Positions 1 through 9,950 of a stretch of 64,000 nucleotides of DNA are shown piece by piece (position 1 is the first letter of the stretch; every line of letters begins with the position of its first letter). The DNA lies in contig NZ_JALGQH010000003.1 in NCBI RefSeq assembly GCF_022810305.1, forward strand, positions 186,001 to 250,000, written 5' to 3'. The translations under genes and the position numbers were made by a program. The notes beneath the pieces were generated by a model. It was not told the DNA's origin. It saw only the letters and a list, made by a program, of their open reading frames with translations, and ran no database searches. Origin of the DNA: Rhodococcus sp. ARC_M6 (lineage in GTDB: Bacteria > Actinomycetota > Actinomycetes > Mycobacteriales > Mycobacteriaceae).

Positions 1-49
1 TGAGGGCGATACAAATGTCACCGTTTGTGAAACCAATGGAGGTAGCACC

Positions 50-481
50 ATGGAGAGAATTCCCACGTCCTCTCGATCGATGAGTTTCGAGAGCTTGAAT
101 AGGCTGTCCGGCAATTGCATTCAATCATTCAGTAATGACGGTTTGGTTGAACGGCTCAATGTGATGTTTCGATCGGCGGCTGATTCGGGAGCTGTGCTGA
201 ACCATCGGCAGTTGTCGACAGCACTGTTGTCTGTCGATTCTCGGAGGGACAAGGGAAACGGAATGCGGACGGAATCCGTTGCAGTCCAGCGGTACTGCAC
301 TGCCTCGCCCGCAAATGTCGGACTCGAGTTGCTGACTGACGTAGATGGTTGTGACGACATCGAGTTGTCGGACCCGTGGACGATGAAGTTCATGCTTGCA
401 GCCGAAGGACTTTCGGGCGAATCACTGGAACTGCTGTTTCAGGCCTGCGCTCATTTGATGCGATCAGAGCTCTCCGAATAG
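50..481 (+). CDS. Hypothetical protein, 143 aa
   Basis: I do not recognise this protein. The start is supported by a strong GGAGG ribosome site about 8 bases before the ATG. There is no signal peptide, membrane segment or clear motif. The C-terminal half (about residues 105-140) looks like a short acidic helical region, and a serine-rich N-terminus comes first. The gene ends inside the 3' end of the next gene, which runs the other way; the tail-to-tail overlap is 31 bp. Nothing around it suggests a function. Confidence 0.6.
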   Translation: MERIPTSSRSMSFESLNRLSGNCIQSFSNDGLVERLNVMFRSAADSGAVLNHRQLSTALLSVDSRRDKGNGMRTESVAVQRYCTASPANVGLELLTDVDGCDDIELSDPWTMKFMLAAEGLSGESLELLFQACAHLMRSELSE

Positions 482-1080
482 GTGCGGCTGGCTCTGAAGC
501 CTGATGCGAGAAGCGGCAATGACAGAAGTAATCCGATCGTGAAACCTATTGCCGTGAAACTGATCAGAGTCGGATCAAGATCAAAGTGCACGATTGTCGA
601 GTCTGGATACGGGTCCGCCGGGTCGCGCGGTTCCGGCAGGGCGATGGAGTAGAACGTAGGCGGAAAGACTAGTCCGGCAACTGAAGCCGCCAGACCGTAG
701 AGTCCGCCGAATCCCGAAAGTGCAAGCGCGAGAAACCATTTGTTTCCCTCGTGATGGCGGGTCGCTCGCCATCCGGTAGCGAAGCATAGCGTGGACACCA
801 CAAGAGCGAGCGCCGTTCCGAGGGTCAAGAACCATCCCGTTGCCGGGAACCAGTGCGGGCCCCCGAAGTAGCTGTATCCATCGACAACCCACATGTATCC
901 GGTCTTGCCATCTTCCATTGGCGGCGGTGGCGGAGGTTGGATACCGATGTGCTCGGTAAGCAGTGAAGACGTCGCAAAGCGCCAGCCCAGGACTCCAAGG
1001 CAGCTCAACAGTAGGCCGGCGACGGCGAATACCGCGACAAGTGGTTCTGCAGAACGGTCTTGCGCCGATCTCGGACTCAT
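451..1080 (-). CDS. Hypothetical four-helix membrane protein, 209 aa
   Basis: This looks like an inner-membrane protein. Four hydrophobic stretches are visible, at about residues 13-33, 80-103, 116-138 and 174-193. A proline run (six prolines near residues 49-54) lies in the first extracytoplasmic loop. That loop and the one between helices three and four are rich in Pro, Asp and aromatic residues, as in actinobacterial surface-exposed loops. The family is not recognised. The last 31 bp overlap the convergent gene at 50-481. The protein ends in a basic, soluble tail. Confidence 0.65.
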   Translation of the reverse strand: MSPRSAQDRSAEPLVAVFAVAGLLLSCLGVLGWRFATSSLLTEHIGIQPPPPPPMEDGKTGYMWVVDGYSYFGGPHWFPATGWFLTLGTALALVVSTLCFATGWRATRHHEGNKWFLALALSGFGGLYGLAASVAGLVFPPTFYSIALPEPRDPADPYPDSTIVHFDLDPTLISFTAIGFTIGLLLSLPLLASGFRASRTYSESSDRIK

Positions 1081-1179
1081 TCGAAGATGGTCTCATCTCG
1101 GCCGCTCGCAGCGCCGGTAGATCGCAAGCAATGCTTCGAGCATCATGTTCGTGTCGGTGTCATGGTTTAGCGTGAGCCC

Positions 1180-1530
1180 ATGACACTGAATCTGGAAATG
1201 ATCACGTTCGACAGCCTCGACCCGGGTCCACTTGCGCGATGGTGGGCAGAGCAGCTGGGTGGCACCATCAAGGAGGAGAACGACGGCTTTTTCTACATCG
1301 TCGACGTCCCCGGTAGTGCCAATTTTGCATTCCAGAAGGTGCCGGATCCCACTGCCGGCAAAAATCGAATCCATCTGGATCTGTCCAGCGCCGATCTCGA
1401 CGCCGAAGTGACGCGCCTGATCGAAGCCGGAGCAACGGAACATCATCGCGAAAATATGGACGGCTTCCGCTGGGTGACTCTTGTCGATCCCGATGGCAAC
1501 CAGTTTTGTGTTTCCGGTGCCCACGGCTGA
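1180..1530 (+). CDS. VOC (glyoxalase/bleomycin-resistance fold) protein, 116 aa
   Basis: A small single-domain protein of the vicinal oxygen chelate superfamily. The N-terminal strand contains the typical D-x-x-DP-x-x-LA-x-WW segment, and the C-terminal part the F-R-W-V-T-L-x-DPDGN-x-F/L-C segment. Its substrate cannot be told from sequence. In M. tuberculosis the orthologous gene also neighbours the M18 aminopeptidase. The start looks leaderless: a TAGCGT box at 1168-1173 lies six bases before the ATG and there is no ribosome site. The aminopeptidase starts 30 bp downstream, so the two are probably co-transcribed. Confidence 0.85.
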   Translation: MTLNLEMITFDSLDPGPLARWWAEQLGGTIKEENDGFFYIVDVPGSANFAFQKVPDPTAGKNRIHLDLSSADLDAEVTRLIEAGATEHHRENMDGFRWVTLVDPDGNQFCVSGAHG

Positions 1531-1559
1531 GTAGAACGCGGTCGGGCATGATGAAGGGC

Positions 1560-2843
1560 ATGACTTCCTTGACCGGGGCCGATGCCCAAGGACTGTGCAG
1601 CTTCGTCGACTCGTCACCGTCTCCTTTCCATGTCTGTGCAACGGTCGCAGCTCAACTGGCCGACAGCGGATTTGTGGAACTGCAGGAAACTGCTGCGTGG
1701 CCGGCAAAGCCCGGGCGGTACTACCTGATTCGCGGTGGATCGCTCATTGCCTGGAGCACTGAAGGTGTCGACCCCGCCGCACCGTTCCGGATCGTCGGCG
1801 GTCACACCGACAGTCCGAACCTGCGTGTCAAGCAGCATCCTGACCTGACGTCGGCCGGTTGGCAGATGGTTGGTCTCGAACCGTATGGCGGTGCACTTCT
1901 GAATTCGTGGCTCGATCGCGACCTCGGGATCTCCGGCCGGTTGAGTGTGCGCGTGGGAAACACAGTGGAGCAGAAGCTGGTTCGGATCGACGACCCGATT
2001 CTGCGTGTTCCACAGCTGGCGATCCACCTGTCCGAAGACCGCAAGGGAGTGACGCTCGATCCGCAGCGTCACGTCAACGGAATCTGGGGAGTGGGCAATA
2101 GGCCCAAGCCCTTCATCGGGTTTGTCGCGAACCAGGCGGGTGTGCCCGAATCTTCAGTGCTCGGTTGGGAATTGATGACCCATGATCTTGCGCCCAGCAT
2201 GGTGGTGGGTGTCGATCAGGAGCTCGTCAGTGCGCCCCGGTTGGACAACCAGGGTACGTGTTATGCCGGGACGCAAGCGCTTCTGGCCGCTGCGAAATCC
2301 CCGGGGCGTCATGTTCCGGTGCTCGCACTCTTCGATCACGAAGAGGTTGGCAGCATGTCCGATCGCGGGGCCTTCTCCGATCTGCTGAACACCGTGCTCG
2401 AACGAATTGTGTTGGGGCGCGGCGGCGGACGCGAAGAATTCCTGCAGGCGATGGCTGGATCTGTGTGCGCGTCGGGTGATATGGCCCATGCCACGCACCC
2501 CAACTATCCCGACCGTCACGAGCCGGCCCACCGCATCGAGATCAACGGTGGTCCGGTACTCAAGGTCAACCAGAACCTGCGGTATGCCACCGACGCTGCC
2601 GGTGCCGGTGAGTTCGCGTTGGCCTGCGATCAGGCGGGGGTTCCCTTGCAGCGTTATGTGCATCGGGCCGACCTGCCGTGCGGGTCCACCATCGGACCCA
2701 TCACGGCGTCGCGAACCGGCCTGTCCACAGTGGACGTGGGCGCGCCTCAGCTCGCGATGCATTCCGCTCGCGAGCTGATGGGCGCCGCAGACATACGTAT
2801 GTATGCCGACGCTCTCGGTGCGTTCCTTACGCCGAGGGGCTAG
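1560..2843 (+). CDS. pepC: M18 family aminopeptidase
   Basis: Zinc aminopeptidase of family M18, a cytoplasmic dodecameric enzyme that removes N-terminal residues from peptides. Visible metal and catalytic segments are [12 protein letters not shown] near the N-terminus, [10 protein letters not shown] and LFDHEEVGS in the middle, and a C-terminal MHSAREL with the last metal histidine. It aligns along its whole length with mycobacterial PepC (Rv0800). I chose the ATG at 1560 because family members begin just before the conserved G-L-C-x-F-(I/V)-D-x-SPSPFH segment; ATGs at 1548 and 1551 are possible. The 3' end overlaps the opposite dyp gene by 17 bp. Confidence 0.93.
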   Translation: MTSLTGADAQGLCSFVDSSPSPFHVCATVAAQLADSGFVELQETAAWPAKPGRYYLIRGGSLIAWSTEGVDPAAPFRIVGGHTDSPNLRVKQHPDLTSAGWQMVGLEPYGGALLNSWLDRDLGISGRLSVRVGNTVEQKLVRIDDPILRVPQLAIHLSEDRKGVTLDPQRHVNGIWGVGNRPKPFIGFVANQAGVPESSVLGWELMTHDLAPSMVVGVDQELVSAPRLDNQGTCYAGTQALLAAAKSPGRHVPVLALFDHEEVGSMSDRGAFSDLLNTVLERIVLGRGGGREEFLQAMAGSVCASGDMAHATHPNYPDRHEPAHRIEINGGPVLKVNQNLRYATDAAGAGEFALACDQAGVPLQRYVHRADLPCGSTIGPITASRTGLSTVDVGAPQLAMHSARELMGAADIRMYADALGAFLTPRG

Positions 2844-3792
2844 CGGGAAGCGTCTCGAAGAAGTCGGTGGTCGGTGTGAAGAATATCGACCCCGTCACGG
2901 CTGTCGAGAAATCGAGCAGACGGTCGTAGTTGCCGCGAGGGAAACCGAGGAACATGTTCTCGAGCATGCGTTCGGTGATGGCGGGAGTGGCGCAGTAACC
3001 GATGAAGAAGGTGCCGATCTCGTCGTCGCCGAGGCGTCCGTAGGGCATGTTGGCGCGCAGGATTTCGAGTGCGTTGCCGTCGTCGTCCTTGATCGCGTTG
3101 AGGGCGACGTGTGAATTTGCAGGCTTCACGTCGGACGTCATCTCGATGTCCTCGAGCTTGCTGCGGCCGATCACGTTCTCCTGCTGCTCGATGCTGATTG
3201 CCTCCCAATCGCGCATCTTGTGGATGTAGCGCTGGATGTGGACGTAGCTGCCGCCGGCAAACTCGGGATCCTCGTCGCCGACCGTCACAGCGGCAATAGC
3301 GTCGCGGCCCGACGGATTCTCGGTGCCGTCCACGAAGCCGATGAGGTCGCGGTTCTCGAAGTACTGGAAGCCGTGCACCTCGTCGACGACGGTTGCCGCG
3401 CCGTGCAGTCGCTTCGTGATCTGGCGGGCCACCTCGAAGCAGGCATCCATGCTCATCGCGCGAATGTGAAATAGGAGGTCGCCGGGCGTCGACGGCGCGT
3501 GATGGACGTCTCCCTGCAATGCGGTGAACGGCCGCAGCAGCGCCGGACGAGGCCCCGAGAACAAGCGATCCCAGGCGTCCGAACCAATGCTGGTCACGAC
3601 GTCCAAGCCTGACCCGGGAACACGCAGACCGACCGCTCGCTGCAGGCCCGCGACGTCGGCAAGAAGCTCGCGCGTGGTGCCTTCACCACCGGGATTTACC
3701 GTCGCCACCAGGAAAATTGCGGCCGGGGTCAGGGGAGTGGTGACTGACTGAGATTGTGCCGCGACATCAGACTGACGCACATCCTGAGGCAT
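2827..3792 (-). CDS. Dye-decolorizing (DyP-type) heme peroxidase, B class, without encapsulin tail
   Basis: DyP-type heme peroxidase oxidising aromatic substrates with hydrogen peroxide. The signature GFVDG lies at residues 152-156, with the distal Asp at 155. The proximal heme His is at 228, and Arg246 and Asn248 complete the site, in the same spacing as Rhodococcus DypB. The enzyme stops about 15 residues after the catalytic fold. It therefore lacks the C-terminal extension that targets R. jostii DypB into encapsulin, and no encapsulin gene adjoins it. The start has a GGAAGG ribosome site. It is read divergently from purL, with 252 bp between them. Confidence 0.93.
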   Translation of the reverse strand: MPQDVRQSDVAAQSQSVTTPLTPAAIFLVATVNPGGEGTTRELLADVAGLQRAVGLRVPGSGLDVVTSIGSDAWDRLFSGPRPALLRPFTALQGDVHHAPSTPGDLLFHIRAMSMDACFEVARQITKRLHGAATVVDEVHGFQYFENRDLIGFVDGTENPSGRDAIAAVTVGDEDPEFAGGSYVHIQRYIHKMRDWEAISIEQQENVIGRSKLEDIEMTSDVKPANSHVALNAIKDDDGNALEILRANMPYGRLGDDEIGTFFIGYCATPAITERMLENMFLGFPRGNYDRLLDFSTAVTGSIFFTPTTDFFETLPASPSA

Positions 3793-4044
3793 GAAGAACC
3801 TTCCATTCTGGGATCGGGCGGAACCGAACTTAGGGTAAAACCGACCGTATTACCGAAACCGTAAACGAGAGTGATCGGACCGGCTTCGCAGGCCTAGCGG
3901 TATGAAGGGTGCTGCCGTCTGCGGAAGTGATCCGATATCCCCGATAGACTGTCTTCCGGCACGTTCTTTCGTTGGGCACATTTGTGGTGTCCTGCGGCAT
4001 TCCGGCTTGCCTCTTGACTCCCGTAGGGAAGGGACCCCTCTCCA

Positions 4045-6324
4045 GTGTCTGCTCATCAGGTCGATACCGTCACGCACGCATCGGCTGATCCCGATGCCGC
4101 TCAGCCGTTCAAGGAGCTTGGGCTCAAGGACGATGAATACGCCCGCATCAAGGAGATCCTGGGTCGCCGTCCCACGGACGCCGAACTGGCGATGTACTCG
4201 ATCATGTGGAGCGAACACTGCTCCTACAAGTCTTCCAAGGTGCACCTCGGATACTTCGGCGAAACCACCACCGATGAGATGCGCGCCAACATGCTCGCCG
4301 GTATCGGCGAGAACGCCGGCGTCGTAGACATCGGCGACGGCTGGGCCGTCACATTCAAGGTCGAGAGCCACAACCACCCGTCGTACGTCGAGCCCTACCA
4401 GGGTGCGGCTACCGGAGTCGGCGGCATCGTCCGCGACATCATGGCTATGGGTGCTCGTCCCATCGCGGTCATGGATCAGCTGCGTTTCGGTGCTGCTGAC
4501 GCCCCCGACACCCGTCGCGTCGTCGACGGTGTCGTGCGCGGCGTCGGTGGATACGGAAACTCCCTCGGTCTGCCCAACATCGGTGGCGAGACCGTTTTCG
4601 ACGAGTCGTACGCCGGTAACCCACTGGTCAATGCACTTGCTGCAGGCGTCATGCGCGTCGAAGACATGCACTTGGCCTTCGCTTCCGGCGCCGGCAACAA
4701 GATCATCCTGTTCGGCGCTCGCACCGGCCTCGACGGCATCGGCGGCGTCTCGGTTCTCGCGTCGGCGACATTCGACGACGACGGTGGCGGACGCAAGAAG
4801 CTTCCCGCGGTTCAGGTGGGCGACCCCTTCACCGAGAAGGTGCTCATCGAGTGTTGCCTCGACCTCTACAAGGCCGGCCTCGTTGTCGGTATCCAGGACC
4901 TCGGCGGCGCCGGACTGTCCTGCGCCACCTCGGAGCTGGCAGCAGCCGGTGACGGCGGTATGCACATCAACCTCGAACGGGTTCCGATGCGCGCTACCGG
5001 CATGACCCCCGCCGAGGTGCTCTCCAGCGAATCGCAGGAGCGCATGTGTGCCGTGGTCACCCCCGAGAACGTCGAGAAGTTCATGGAGGTCTGCAAGAAG
5101 TGGGACGTCCTGGCCACCGACATCGGTGAGGTCACCGACGGTGAGCACCTCACCATCTCCTGGCACGGCGAGACAGTCGTCGACGTACCGCCGCGCACCG
5201 TTGCTCACGACGGACCGGTCTACCACCGTCCCGTCGAGCGTCCGGCAACCCAGGACTCGCTGATCGCGAACACCACGGCCGGACTGAAGCGCCCGGAGAC
5301 GAGCGAAGAGCTCGAAGCGACGCTGATGAAGATGATTGCTTCACCGGCGCTGTGCAGCCGTAAGTGGATCACCGAGCAGTACGACCGCTACGTTCGCGGC
5401 AACACCGTTCTGGCCGAGAACGCCGACGGCGGCGTCATCCGCATCGACGAGAAGACGGGCCGCGGAATCGCGCTGTCCACCGACGCTTCGGGCCGCTACA
5501 CCGCGCTCGATCCGTACACGGGCGCCCAGCTCGCTCTCGCCGAGGCTTTCCGCAACGTGGCAGTCACGGGTGCAACGCCGAAGGCTGTCAGTAACTGCCT
5601 CAACTTCGGTTCCCCCGAGGATCCGGGCGTCATGTGGCAGTTCCAGCAGGCTGTTCGCGGCCTGGCCGATGGTTGCGCCACGCTCGGCATCCCCGTCACC
5701 GGCGGCAACGTCAGCTTCTACAACCAGACCGGTTCCACGGCAATTCTGCCCACCCCGGTGGTTGCAGTGCTCGGCGTGATCGACGACGTTCATCGACGCA
5801 TCCCGACGGGCCTCGGACTCGAGCCCGGCGAGACGCTGATCCTGCTCGGCGATACTCACGACGAGCTGGACGGTTCCATTTGGTCGCAGGTCGAGCACGG
5901 CCACCTCGGTGGCGTGCCGCCCAAGGTTGATCTGGCTCGTGAGCAGCTGCTCGCAGACATCCTGCTGTCGTCGTCGCGTGACGGCCTCGTCACCGCAGCC
6001 CACGACCTGTCCGAAGGTGGATTGGCTCAGGCTGTTGTCGAAGCTGCACTGGCCGGCGAAACCGGTTGCCGCATCCTGCTTCCCGAGGGCGCAGATCCGT
6101 TTGTCGCACTGTTCTCCGAGTCTTCGGGACGCGTCCTCGTGGCTGTTCCGCGTACCGAGGAAACCCGCTTCACGGGCATGTGCACCGCTCGCGGTTTGCC
6201 CTGGACGCGCATCGGCGTTGTCGATGAGGGTAGCGACTCCGTCGAGATCCAGGGTCACTTCTCGGTCACGATGGCCACGCTCCGTGAGGCATTCGAAGGA
6301 ACGTTGCCGGCCCTTTTCGGGTGA
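4045..6324 (+). CDS. purL: Phosphoribosylformylglycinamidine synthase, large subunit
   Basis: Fourth step of purine synthesis: converts FGAR to FGAM using ATP and ammonia, in a complex with PurQ and PurS (neither is in the window). At 759 aa it is the small-type PurL. Visible are [11 protein letters not shown] near residue 52, the VESHNHPS segment, the GVGGIVRDI glycine loop, and the two repeated PurM-like ATP-grasp halves. The GTG start is preceded by AGGGAAGGGA about 11 bases upstream. The next gene begins three bases after the stop. A 458-aa reading frame on the other strand is an antisense shadow. Confidence 0.97.
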   Translation: MSAHQVDTVTHASADPDAAQPFKELGLKDDEYARIKEILGRRPTDAELAMYSIMWSEHCSYKSSKVHLGYFGETTTDEMRANMLAGIGENAGVVDIGDGWAVTFKVESHNHPSYVEPYQGAATGVGGIVRDIMAMGARPIAVMDQLRFGAADAPDTRRVVDGVVRGVGGYGNSLGLPNIGGETVFDESYAGNPLVNALAAGVMRVEDMHLAFASGAGNKIILFGARTGLDGIGGVSVLASATFDDDGGGRKKLPAVQVGDPFTEKVLIECCLDLYKAGLVVGIQDLGGAGLSCATSELAAAGDGGMHINLERVPMRATGMTPAEVLSSESQERMCAVVTPENVEKFMEVCKKWDVLATDIGEVTDGEHLTISWHGETVVDVPPRTVAHDGPVYHRPVERPATQDSLIANTTAGLKRPETSEELEATLMKMIASPALCSRKWITEQYDRYVRGNTVLAENADGGVIRIDEKTGRGIALSTDASGRYTALDPYTGAQLALAEAFRNVAVTGATPKAVSNCLNFGSPEDPGVMWQFQQAVRGLADGCATLGIPVTGGNVSFYNQTGSTAILPTPVVAVLGVIDDVHRRIPTGLGLEPGETLILLGDTHDELDGSIWSQVEHGHLGGVPPKVDLAREQLLADILLSSSRDGLVTAAHDLSEGGLAQAVVEAALAGETGCRILLPEGADPFVALFSESSGRVLVAVPRTEETRFTGMCTARGLPWTRIGVVDEGSDSVEIQGHFSVTMATLREAFEGTLPALFG

Positions 6325-6327
6325 TCG

Positions 6328-8112
6328 ATGGTCGATTCCGGAGAACTGACTTCCGCTGACAGCCAGCCGCAGGAATATCACCTGTGGCTGGCTGTTCCGG
6401 CATCTCTGGAGAGGTTCGACAATCGCTTCACCGAGTGGGCGTGGGGCCTACTCAAGCTCGATTTCACCGGCATCGCTTTTGCCGCGTTCTTCTTCTGCTG
6501 GTCGCTGACTCCGTCACTCCTGCCACGCGATTGGCTGTTCCAAGGCTTGATCGGTGGCATCAACTCGGCAATCGGTTACGGCGTCGGAACTGCCGTGGGC
6601 TGGGCCGTGGAGCGGTATCTGCTTCGCGGCCGACGATGGTGGCCGCTGCCTGAACCTGTCCCCACTGCCATCAAGGTGTTTGTTCCGGCCGCATCGATCG
6701 TTGCTGCGATCATCATGCTCGTGTACTCGGCCGGATGGCAGCGGGAGATAGCCGCACTGACCGGTGCCGAATCTACGACCACCAGCGGCTATATCCGAAC
6801 TCTCGGGTTGAGCCTGCTCATCGGTGGCCTGCTCATCTCGATCTGGCGAGTGCTGCACGATCTAGTGAAACTGATTGCCCGCGTACTCATGCAGCGGTTC
6901 CGCTGGTCCCGCTCGGTGGCCAACGGGGTCGGCATCGTGGTCGTGACGGTTCTGTTCTTCATGCTTGTCGACGGCGTCCTCGTTCGCGGAATCTATGCCG
7001 CCACCAACTCGATCTTCAGTCTGCAGAACTCCACCACTCGCGACGGGGTCGTTGAGCCGCAGGACCCGATGAAATCCGGCAGTCCTGAATCTGTCGCTCC
7101 TTGGGACACATTGGGGTTCGAGGGACGCAATTTCGTTTCGCGCGGTCTCGACGCCACGGAACTGACAGCCGCCACGGGTGTTCCGGCACTGGATCCCATC
7201 CGTGTGTACGCGGGGCTGGAAAGCGCCGAGGATCCGAACGAACGTATGGATCTGGTGATCAAGGAACTCGAGCGGACCGGCGCTTTTCAGCGCAAGGTTC
7301 TGGTCGTCATTCCGACAACGGGCACCGGGTGGGTCAATCCCACAGCGGCACAGGCGATCGAGCTCGTGGGTAACGGTGACACCGCACTTGTCGCCAGCCA
7401 GTATTCGTATCTGCCTAGTTGGATCTCGTTTCTCGCGGACCAGGAGAAAGCGCAAGCTGCCGGCCGTCTGCTGATCGAGCGGGTTCACGAAAGATGGCTC
7501 CAGGAACCGGAAGTCACCAGGCCCAAGTTTATGGTCTACGGCGAAAGCCTCGGCGTACTGGCTGGTGCCGGCGCGTTCGACACTTTGCAAGCAGCACGCG
7601 AAACCGCCGATGGAATCCTGTGGGTCGGCCCGCCCAACGCGACACCGTTGTGGCGCTCGATAGTGGAGCGACGCGACCCTGGTAGTACCGAAGTTGCCCC
7701 CGTCTACGCCGACGGCCTGGCTGGAGTCCGGTTCGCGGATCGCCCCGAGGACATTCCGACGGCCGGCATGTCGTGGCCGGATCCTCGCGTGCTATTCATC
7801 CAACACCCCTCCGACCCCGTTGTGTGGTGGTCACCGAACCTGATGTTCAACAGGCCGCAATGGCTCACGGAGATACCGGGATTCGACCGATCGCCGTCGA
7901 TGAAGTGGTTCCCGATCGTCACGTTCTGGCAGGTGTCCGCCGATCTCGGTAATGCTGCCGGAGTTCCCGACGGTCATGGTCACAACTACGGAACCTCCGT
8001 ACTCGACGGCTGGATCAGTGTCGTTCAACCCGACGGATGGACGGCCGCCGATACCGAGCGCATACGCGATGCGTTGGTGATCGCCGTGAAGTCGGAAGGG
8101 CCCGAGAAGTGA
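6328..8112 (+). CDS. Membrane-anchored alpha/beta hydrolase (Abhydrolase_9 family)
   Basis: A 594-aa actinobacterial protein with two parts. The N-terminal half carries about five transmembrane segments (roughly residues 45-65, 75-95, 113-133, 157-176, 200-222), matching the Abhydrolase_9 N-terminal domain. The C-terminal half is a hydrolase with the nucleophile elbow GESLG (Ser407), and later Asp and His residues near VWWSPN and DGHGHNYG. The natural substrate is not known; a lipid or cell-wall ester is a guess. It starts three bases after purL, so it is likely in the purL transcript. Its stop overlaps the next GTG by 4 bp. Confidence 0.85.
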   Translation: MVDSGELTSADSQPQEYHLWLAVPASLERFDNRFTEWAWGLLKLDFTGIAFAAFFFCWSLTPSLLPRDWLFQGLIGGINSAIGYGVGTAVGWAVERYLLRGRRWWPLPEPVPTAIKVFVPAASIVAAIIMLVYSAGWQREIAALTGAESTTTSGYIRTLGLSLLIGGLLISIWRVLHDLVKLIARVLMQRFRWSRSVANGVGIVVVTVLFFMLVDGVLVRGIYAATNSIFSLQNSTTRDGVVEPQDPMKSGSPESVAPWDTLGFEGRNFVSRGLDATELTAATGVPALDPIRVYAGLESAEDPNERMDLVIKELERTGAFQRKVLVVIPTTGTGWVNPTAAQAIELVGNGDTALVASQYSYLPSWISFLADQEKAQAAGRLLIERVHERWLQEPEVTRPKFMVYGESLGVLAGAGAFDTLQAARETADGILWVGPPNATPLWRSIVERRDPGSTEVAPVYADGLAGVRFADRPEDIPTAGMSWPDPRVLFIQHPSDPVVWWSPNLMFNRPQWLTEIPGFDRSPSMKWFPIVTFWQVSADLGNAAGVPDGHGHNYGTSVLDGWISVVQPDGWTAADTERIRDALVIAVKSEGPEK

Positions 8113-8762
8113 AGCCGCTAGTGCTCTCCGCCGCAGCAATCGCGTGGAGCAACGTGGTGCTGCCGGCGTTCGGTTTGTCGCCCAGGGCGAGGGCGGCCGT
8201 CAATACTGCCGTGGGGTTGTCGGCTATCGGAATACTGCTTGCACGCGGCTACACCCGCGAAGAGTTGGGACTGGCTCACACCGGCATTCGGGGCGGTGCG
8301 CAGTTCGGTGCCAGTGCCGGTGGAGCAGTTGTCGCCGGTTACTCTGTGGCGCTTGCAGTTCCACAGTTGCGGGCAACGCTGGCGGCCGACGAGCGCGCCG
8401 ACGGTCGTGAGGACTTCCTCGAATGGATCATTCTGCACATCCCGTTCGGCACCGTGCTCTCCGAAGAACTGTTGTTCCGCAGCGCGATGTCCGCAGTGTG
8501 GAACCGCGAACTCAGTCTCCCGGCCGCACAGGCGATCCATGCGTTCACCTTCGGAATGTGGCACATTGCTCCGGCCCGCAGCGCCGGCGACAACATCCCC
8601 GCAGCAGTGGCATTCACGGGGGCGTCGGCACTGTTGTTCGAGTGGCTGCATCGCCGAGGTGGCAGCGTTCTTGCCCCGGCGCTGCTGCATCTGGCAACCA
8701 ACGCCGGTGGGGCACTTGCCGTTCGAATTGCAACAGCCAGGCATTCAGGAGTGAATCGATGA
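8109..8762 (+). CDS. CPBP family intramembrane metalloprotease
   Basis: A 217-aa membrane protein of the CAAX protease/bacteriocin-processing (CPBP, Abi) family. The key motif SEELLFRS places the catalytic glutamates at 119-120 and Arg at 124; the second motif is FGMWH and the third HLATN, each on a later helix. Substrate unknown. I placed the start at the GTG that overlaps the stop of the upstream hydrolase (GTGA), because the frame upstream of it lies inside that gene. Its own stop overlaps the next start (ATGA). The three genes 6328-9145 are therefore translationally coupled. Confidence 0.88.
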   Translation: MKPLVLSAAAIAWSNVVLPAFGLSPRARAAVNTAVGLSAIGILLARGYTREELGLAHTGIRGGAQFGASAGGAVVAGYSVALAVPQLRATLAADERADGREDFLEWIILHIPFGTVLSEELLFRSAMSAVWNRELSLPAAQAIHAFTFGMWHIAPARSAGDNIPAAVAFTGASALLFEWLHRRGGSVLAPALLHLATNAGGALAVRIATARHSGVNR

Positions 8763-9145
8763 CACCGCGCCGCAAAGTCGACCCTGCTGAACTGAGGGCT
8801 GCACTGCTTGCCGTCGGCCCGTGGCTGAAAGATCCTGAACTGCCGAAGCCGTCCCGAGCAGAACTCGGAGCTGCGGTGAAGATGAGCGCGCGCACCCTCG
8901 AGCAGGTTGTGCCGGGATCGAGCGTCGAGGTGCGGGTTCCGCCGTTTGTGGCGGTGCAGTGCATTGAAGGCCCTCGGCACACGCGAGGAACCCCGCCCAA
9001 CGTCGTCGAAACCGATACTCGCACTTGGTTGCTGATGGTAACCGGACTACTCGAGTTCAACGTCGCGTCCGCTGATGGCCGTGTCGACGCCTCCGGCAGT
9101 CGGGCTCCCGAGATCGCGCATTGGCTGCCATTGCTGCGATTGTGA
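8759..9145 (+). CDS. Sterol-carrier-like small protein (Rv0807 family), 128 aa
   Basis: A small soluble protein of the sterol carrier/MDMPI-C-like fold found in mycolic-acid actinobacteria. It corresponds by position and by its VPPFVAVQCIEGPRHTRGTPPNVVETD core to Rv0807, which also lies before purF. The biochemical role is unknown. The ATG overlaps the stop of the CPBP gene by 4 bp. The C-terminus, ending in a hydrophobic leucine-rich turn, fits the family length of about 129 residues. The region that follows holds two decayed genes, not a continuation of this operon. Confidence 0.8.
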   Translation: MTPRRKVDPAELRAALLAVGPWLKDPELPKPSRAELGAAVKMSARTLEQVVPGSSVEVRVPPFVAVQCIEGPRHTRGTPPNVVETDTRTWLLMVTGLLEFNVASADGRVDASGSRAPEIAHWLPLLRL

Positions 9146-9152
9146 GTTCCGG

Positions 9153-9410
9153 CTACCAGAGGTTCACTCTCGCCGGGGAAGTGCTTGCTTGCAGCGTCGA
9201 TGCCGTTGTTCGATCAGCATTGTCGTAGGTGTTCGCTGAAGCGGTCAGAGCTTCCAAAATGTTGGCGACGCTGCGCTGCAACGATTCTCGTTGTTGATCG
9301 AGGTAAGTCGAGAAGGAGTCGAAGGCGCCGACTGATCGCTGACGCCAAGCTTTTGTGCACCCCCTGGCAGTGTTGTCTGCCGTTGTCAGTGCGCTGGTTG
9401 CATCGTCGAA
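9153..9410 (-). pseudogene. Truncated type VII secretion target (EspC/ESX-like), C-terminal part only
   Basis: Read on the minus strand, 9410 to 9153 is an open frame of about 85 codons without a start. It begins FDDATSALTTAD and continues with SFSTYLDQQRESLQRS, NILEALTASAN and YDNADRTTAS, ending at TAG. This is the pattern of EspC-like type VII secretion target proteins (about 100 aa): a helix-turn-helix with regularly spaced alanines and a YxxxD/E-type export signal near the end. The first 15-20 residues and any start codon are missing. At the break the sequence runs directly into the second remnant, on the other strand. I infer loss by deletion. Confidence 0.6.
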
Positions 9411-9417
9411 GCGCCAT

Positions 9418-9833
9418 TTGCCCTCGTTCGAGGAGACGGAGGCGCAGATGACGGATCTGTTGGTGCGGATGGGGGAGGCTGTCGCGAAGATTGCTCCGCA
9501 GACCCGTTGGCGCTGGAACCGGGAGCGCAGTCAGGGGGGGATGCAGTATGCCGCATTTGGAAGCAACGGGTTCGTCGGTGGATACGCAGAGCAGGCTTTG
9601 GGATGTGCCGATTCCGGAGGAGTTGTGCGCAGTCGTTGGCGGCGGTACGGGAGCTTGCGTCGTCGGCGGGGATTGATCGGCTGGTGGTGCGGGTGGATCT
9701 ACCGGGGCGTCATGATGTGCAGCTTGTCAGCGATGACGGTCGGCTCGTCCGGATAGGGTCGTTCAAAGCTGCGTCGTTCTCGGCGAATACGGGTTGTCGG
9801 TTGCGGGAGGCCGAGCTGGGCGGCGCCCACTGA
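9418..9833 (+). pseudogene. Broken LppA-like lipoprotein gene (5' truncated, two frameshifts)
   Basis: Three frames join into one protein that resembles the C-terminal domain of LppA-family actinobacterial lipoproteins. The pieces are PSFEETEAQMTDLLVRMG..RWRW in frame from 9418, then CSMPHLEATGSS..VPIPEEL, then QSLAAVRELASSAGIDRL..SANTGCRLREAE ending at the TGA of 9831-9833. The first break is at a run of seven G (9534-9540), where six would keep the frame. The second is near 9625-9640. The signal peptide and lipobox are absent. Two independent shifts plus a missing 5' end argue for a real pseudogene, though a homopolymer read error could explain the first. Confidence 0.6.
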
Positions 9834-9950
9834 GGTCGTGGGGAGACTGATCAGTTCGATTCAAGCAAGGTTGCCCTGCGGCGAGGCATCACAAAAAATG
9901 CCAGTAGACTGTGTATGCCCCCCAACCCCTGCCCACAAAGGGAGCGCCAC

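Noticed and set aside
3850..5226. 458-aa open frame on the minus strand opposite purL
   Set aside because: It lies entirely antisense to purL, has no known motif, and its low-complexity Asp/Val/Gly composition mirrors the codon bias of the real gene.
9185..9451. 88-aa plus-strand frame in the purF upstream region
   Set aside because: Overlaps the secretion-target remnant on the other strand; its own product is Arg/Cys-rich noise.
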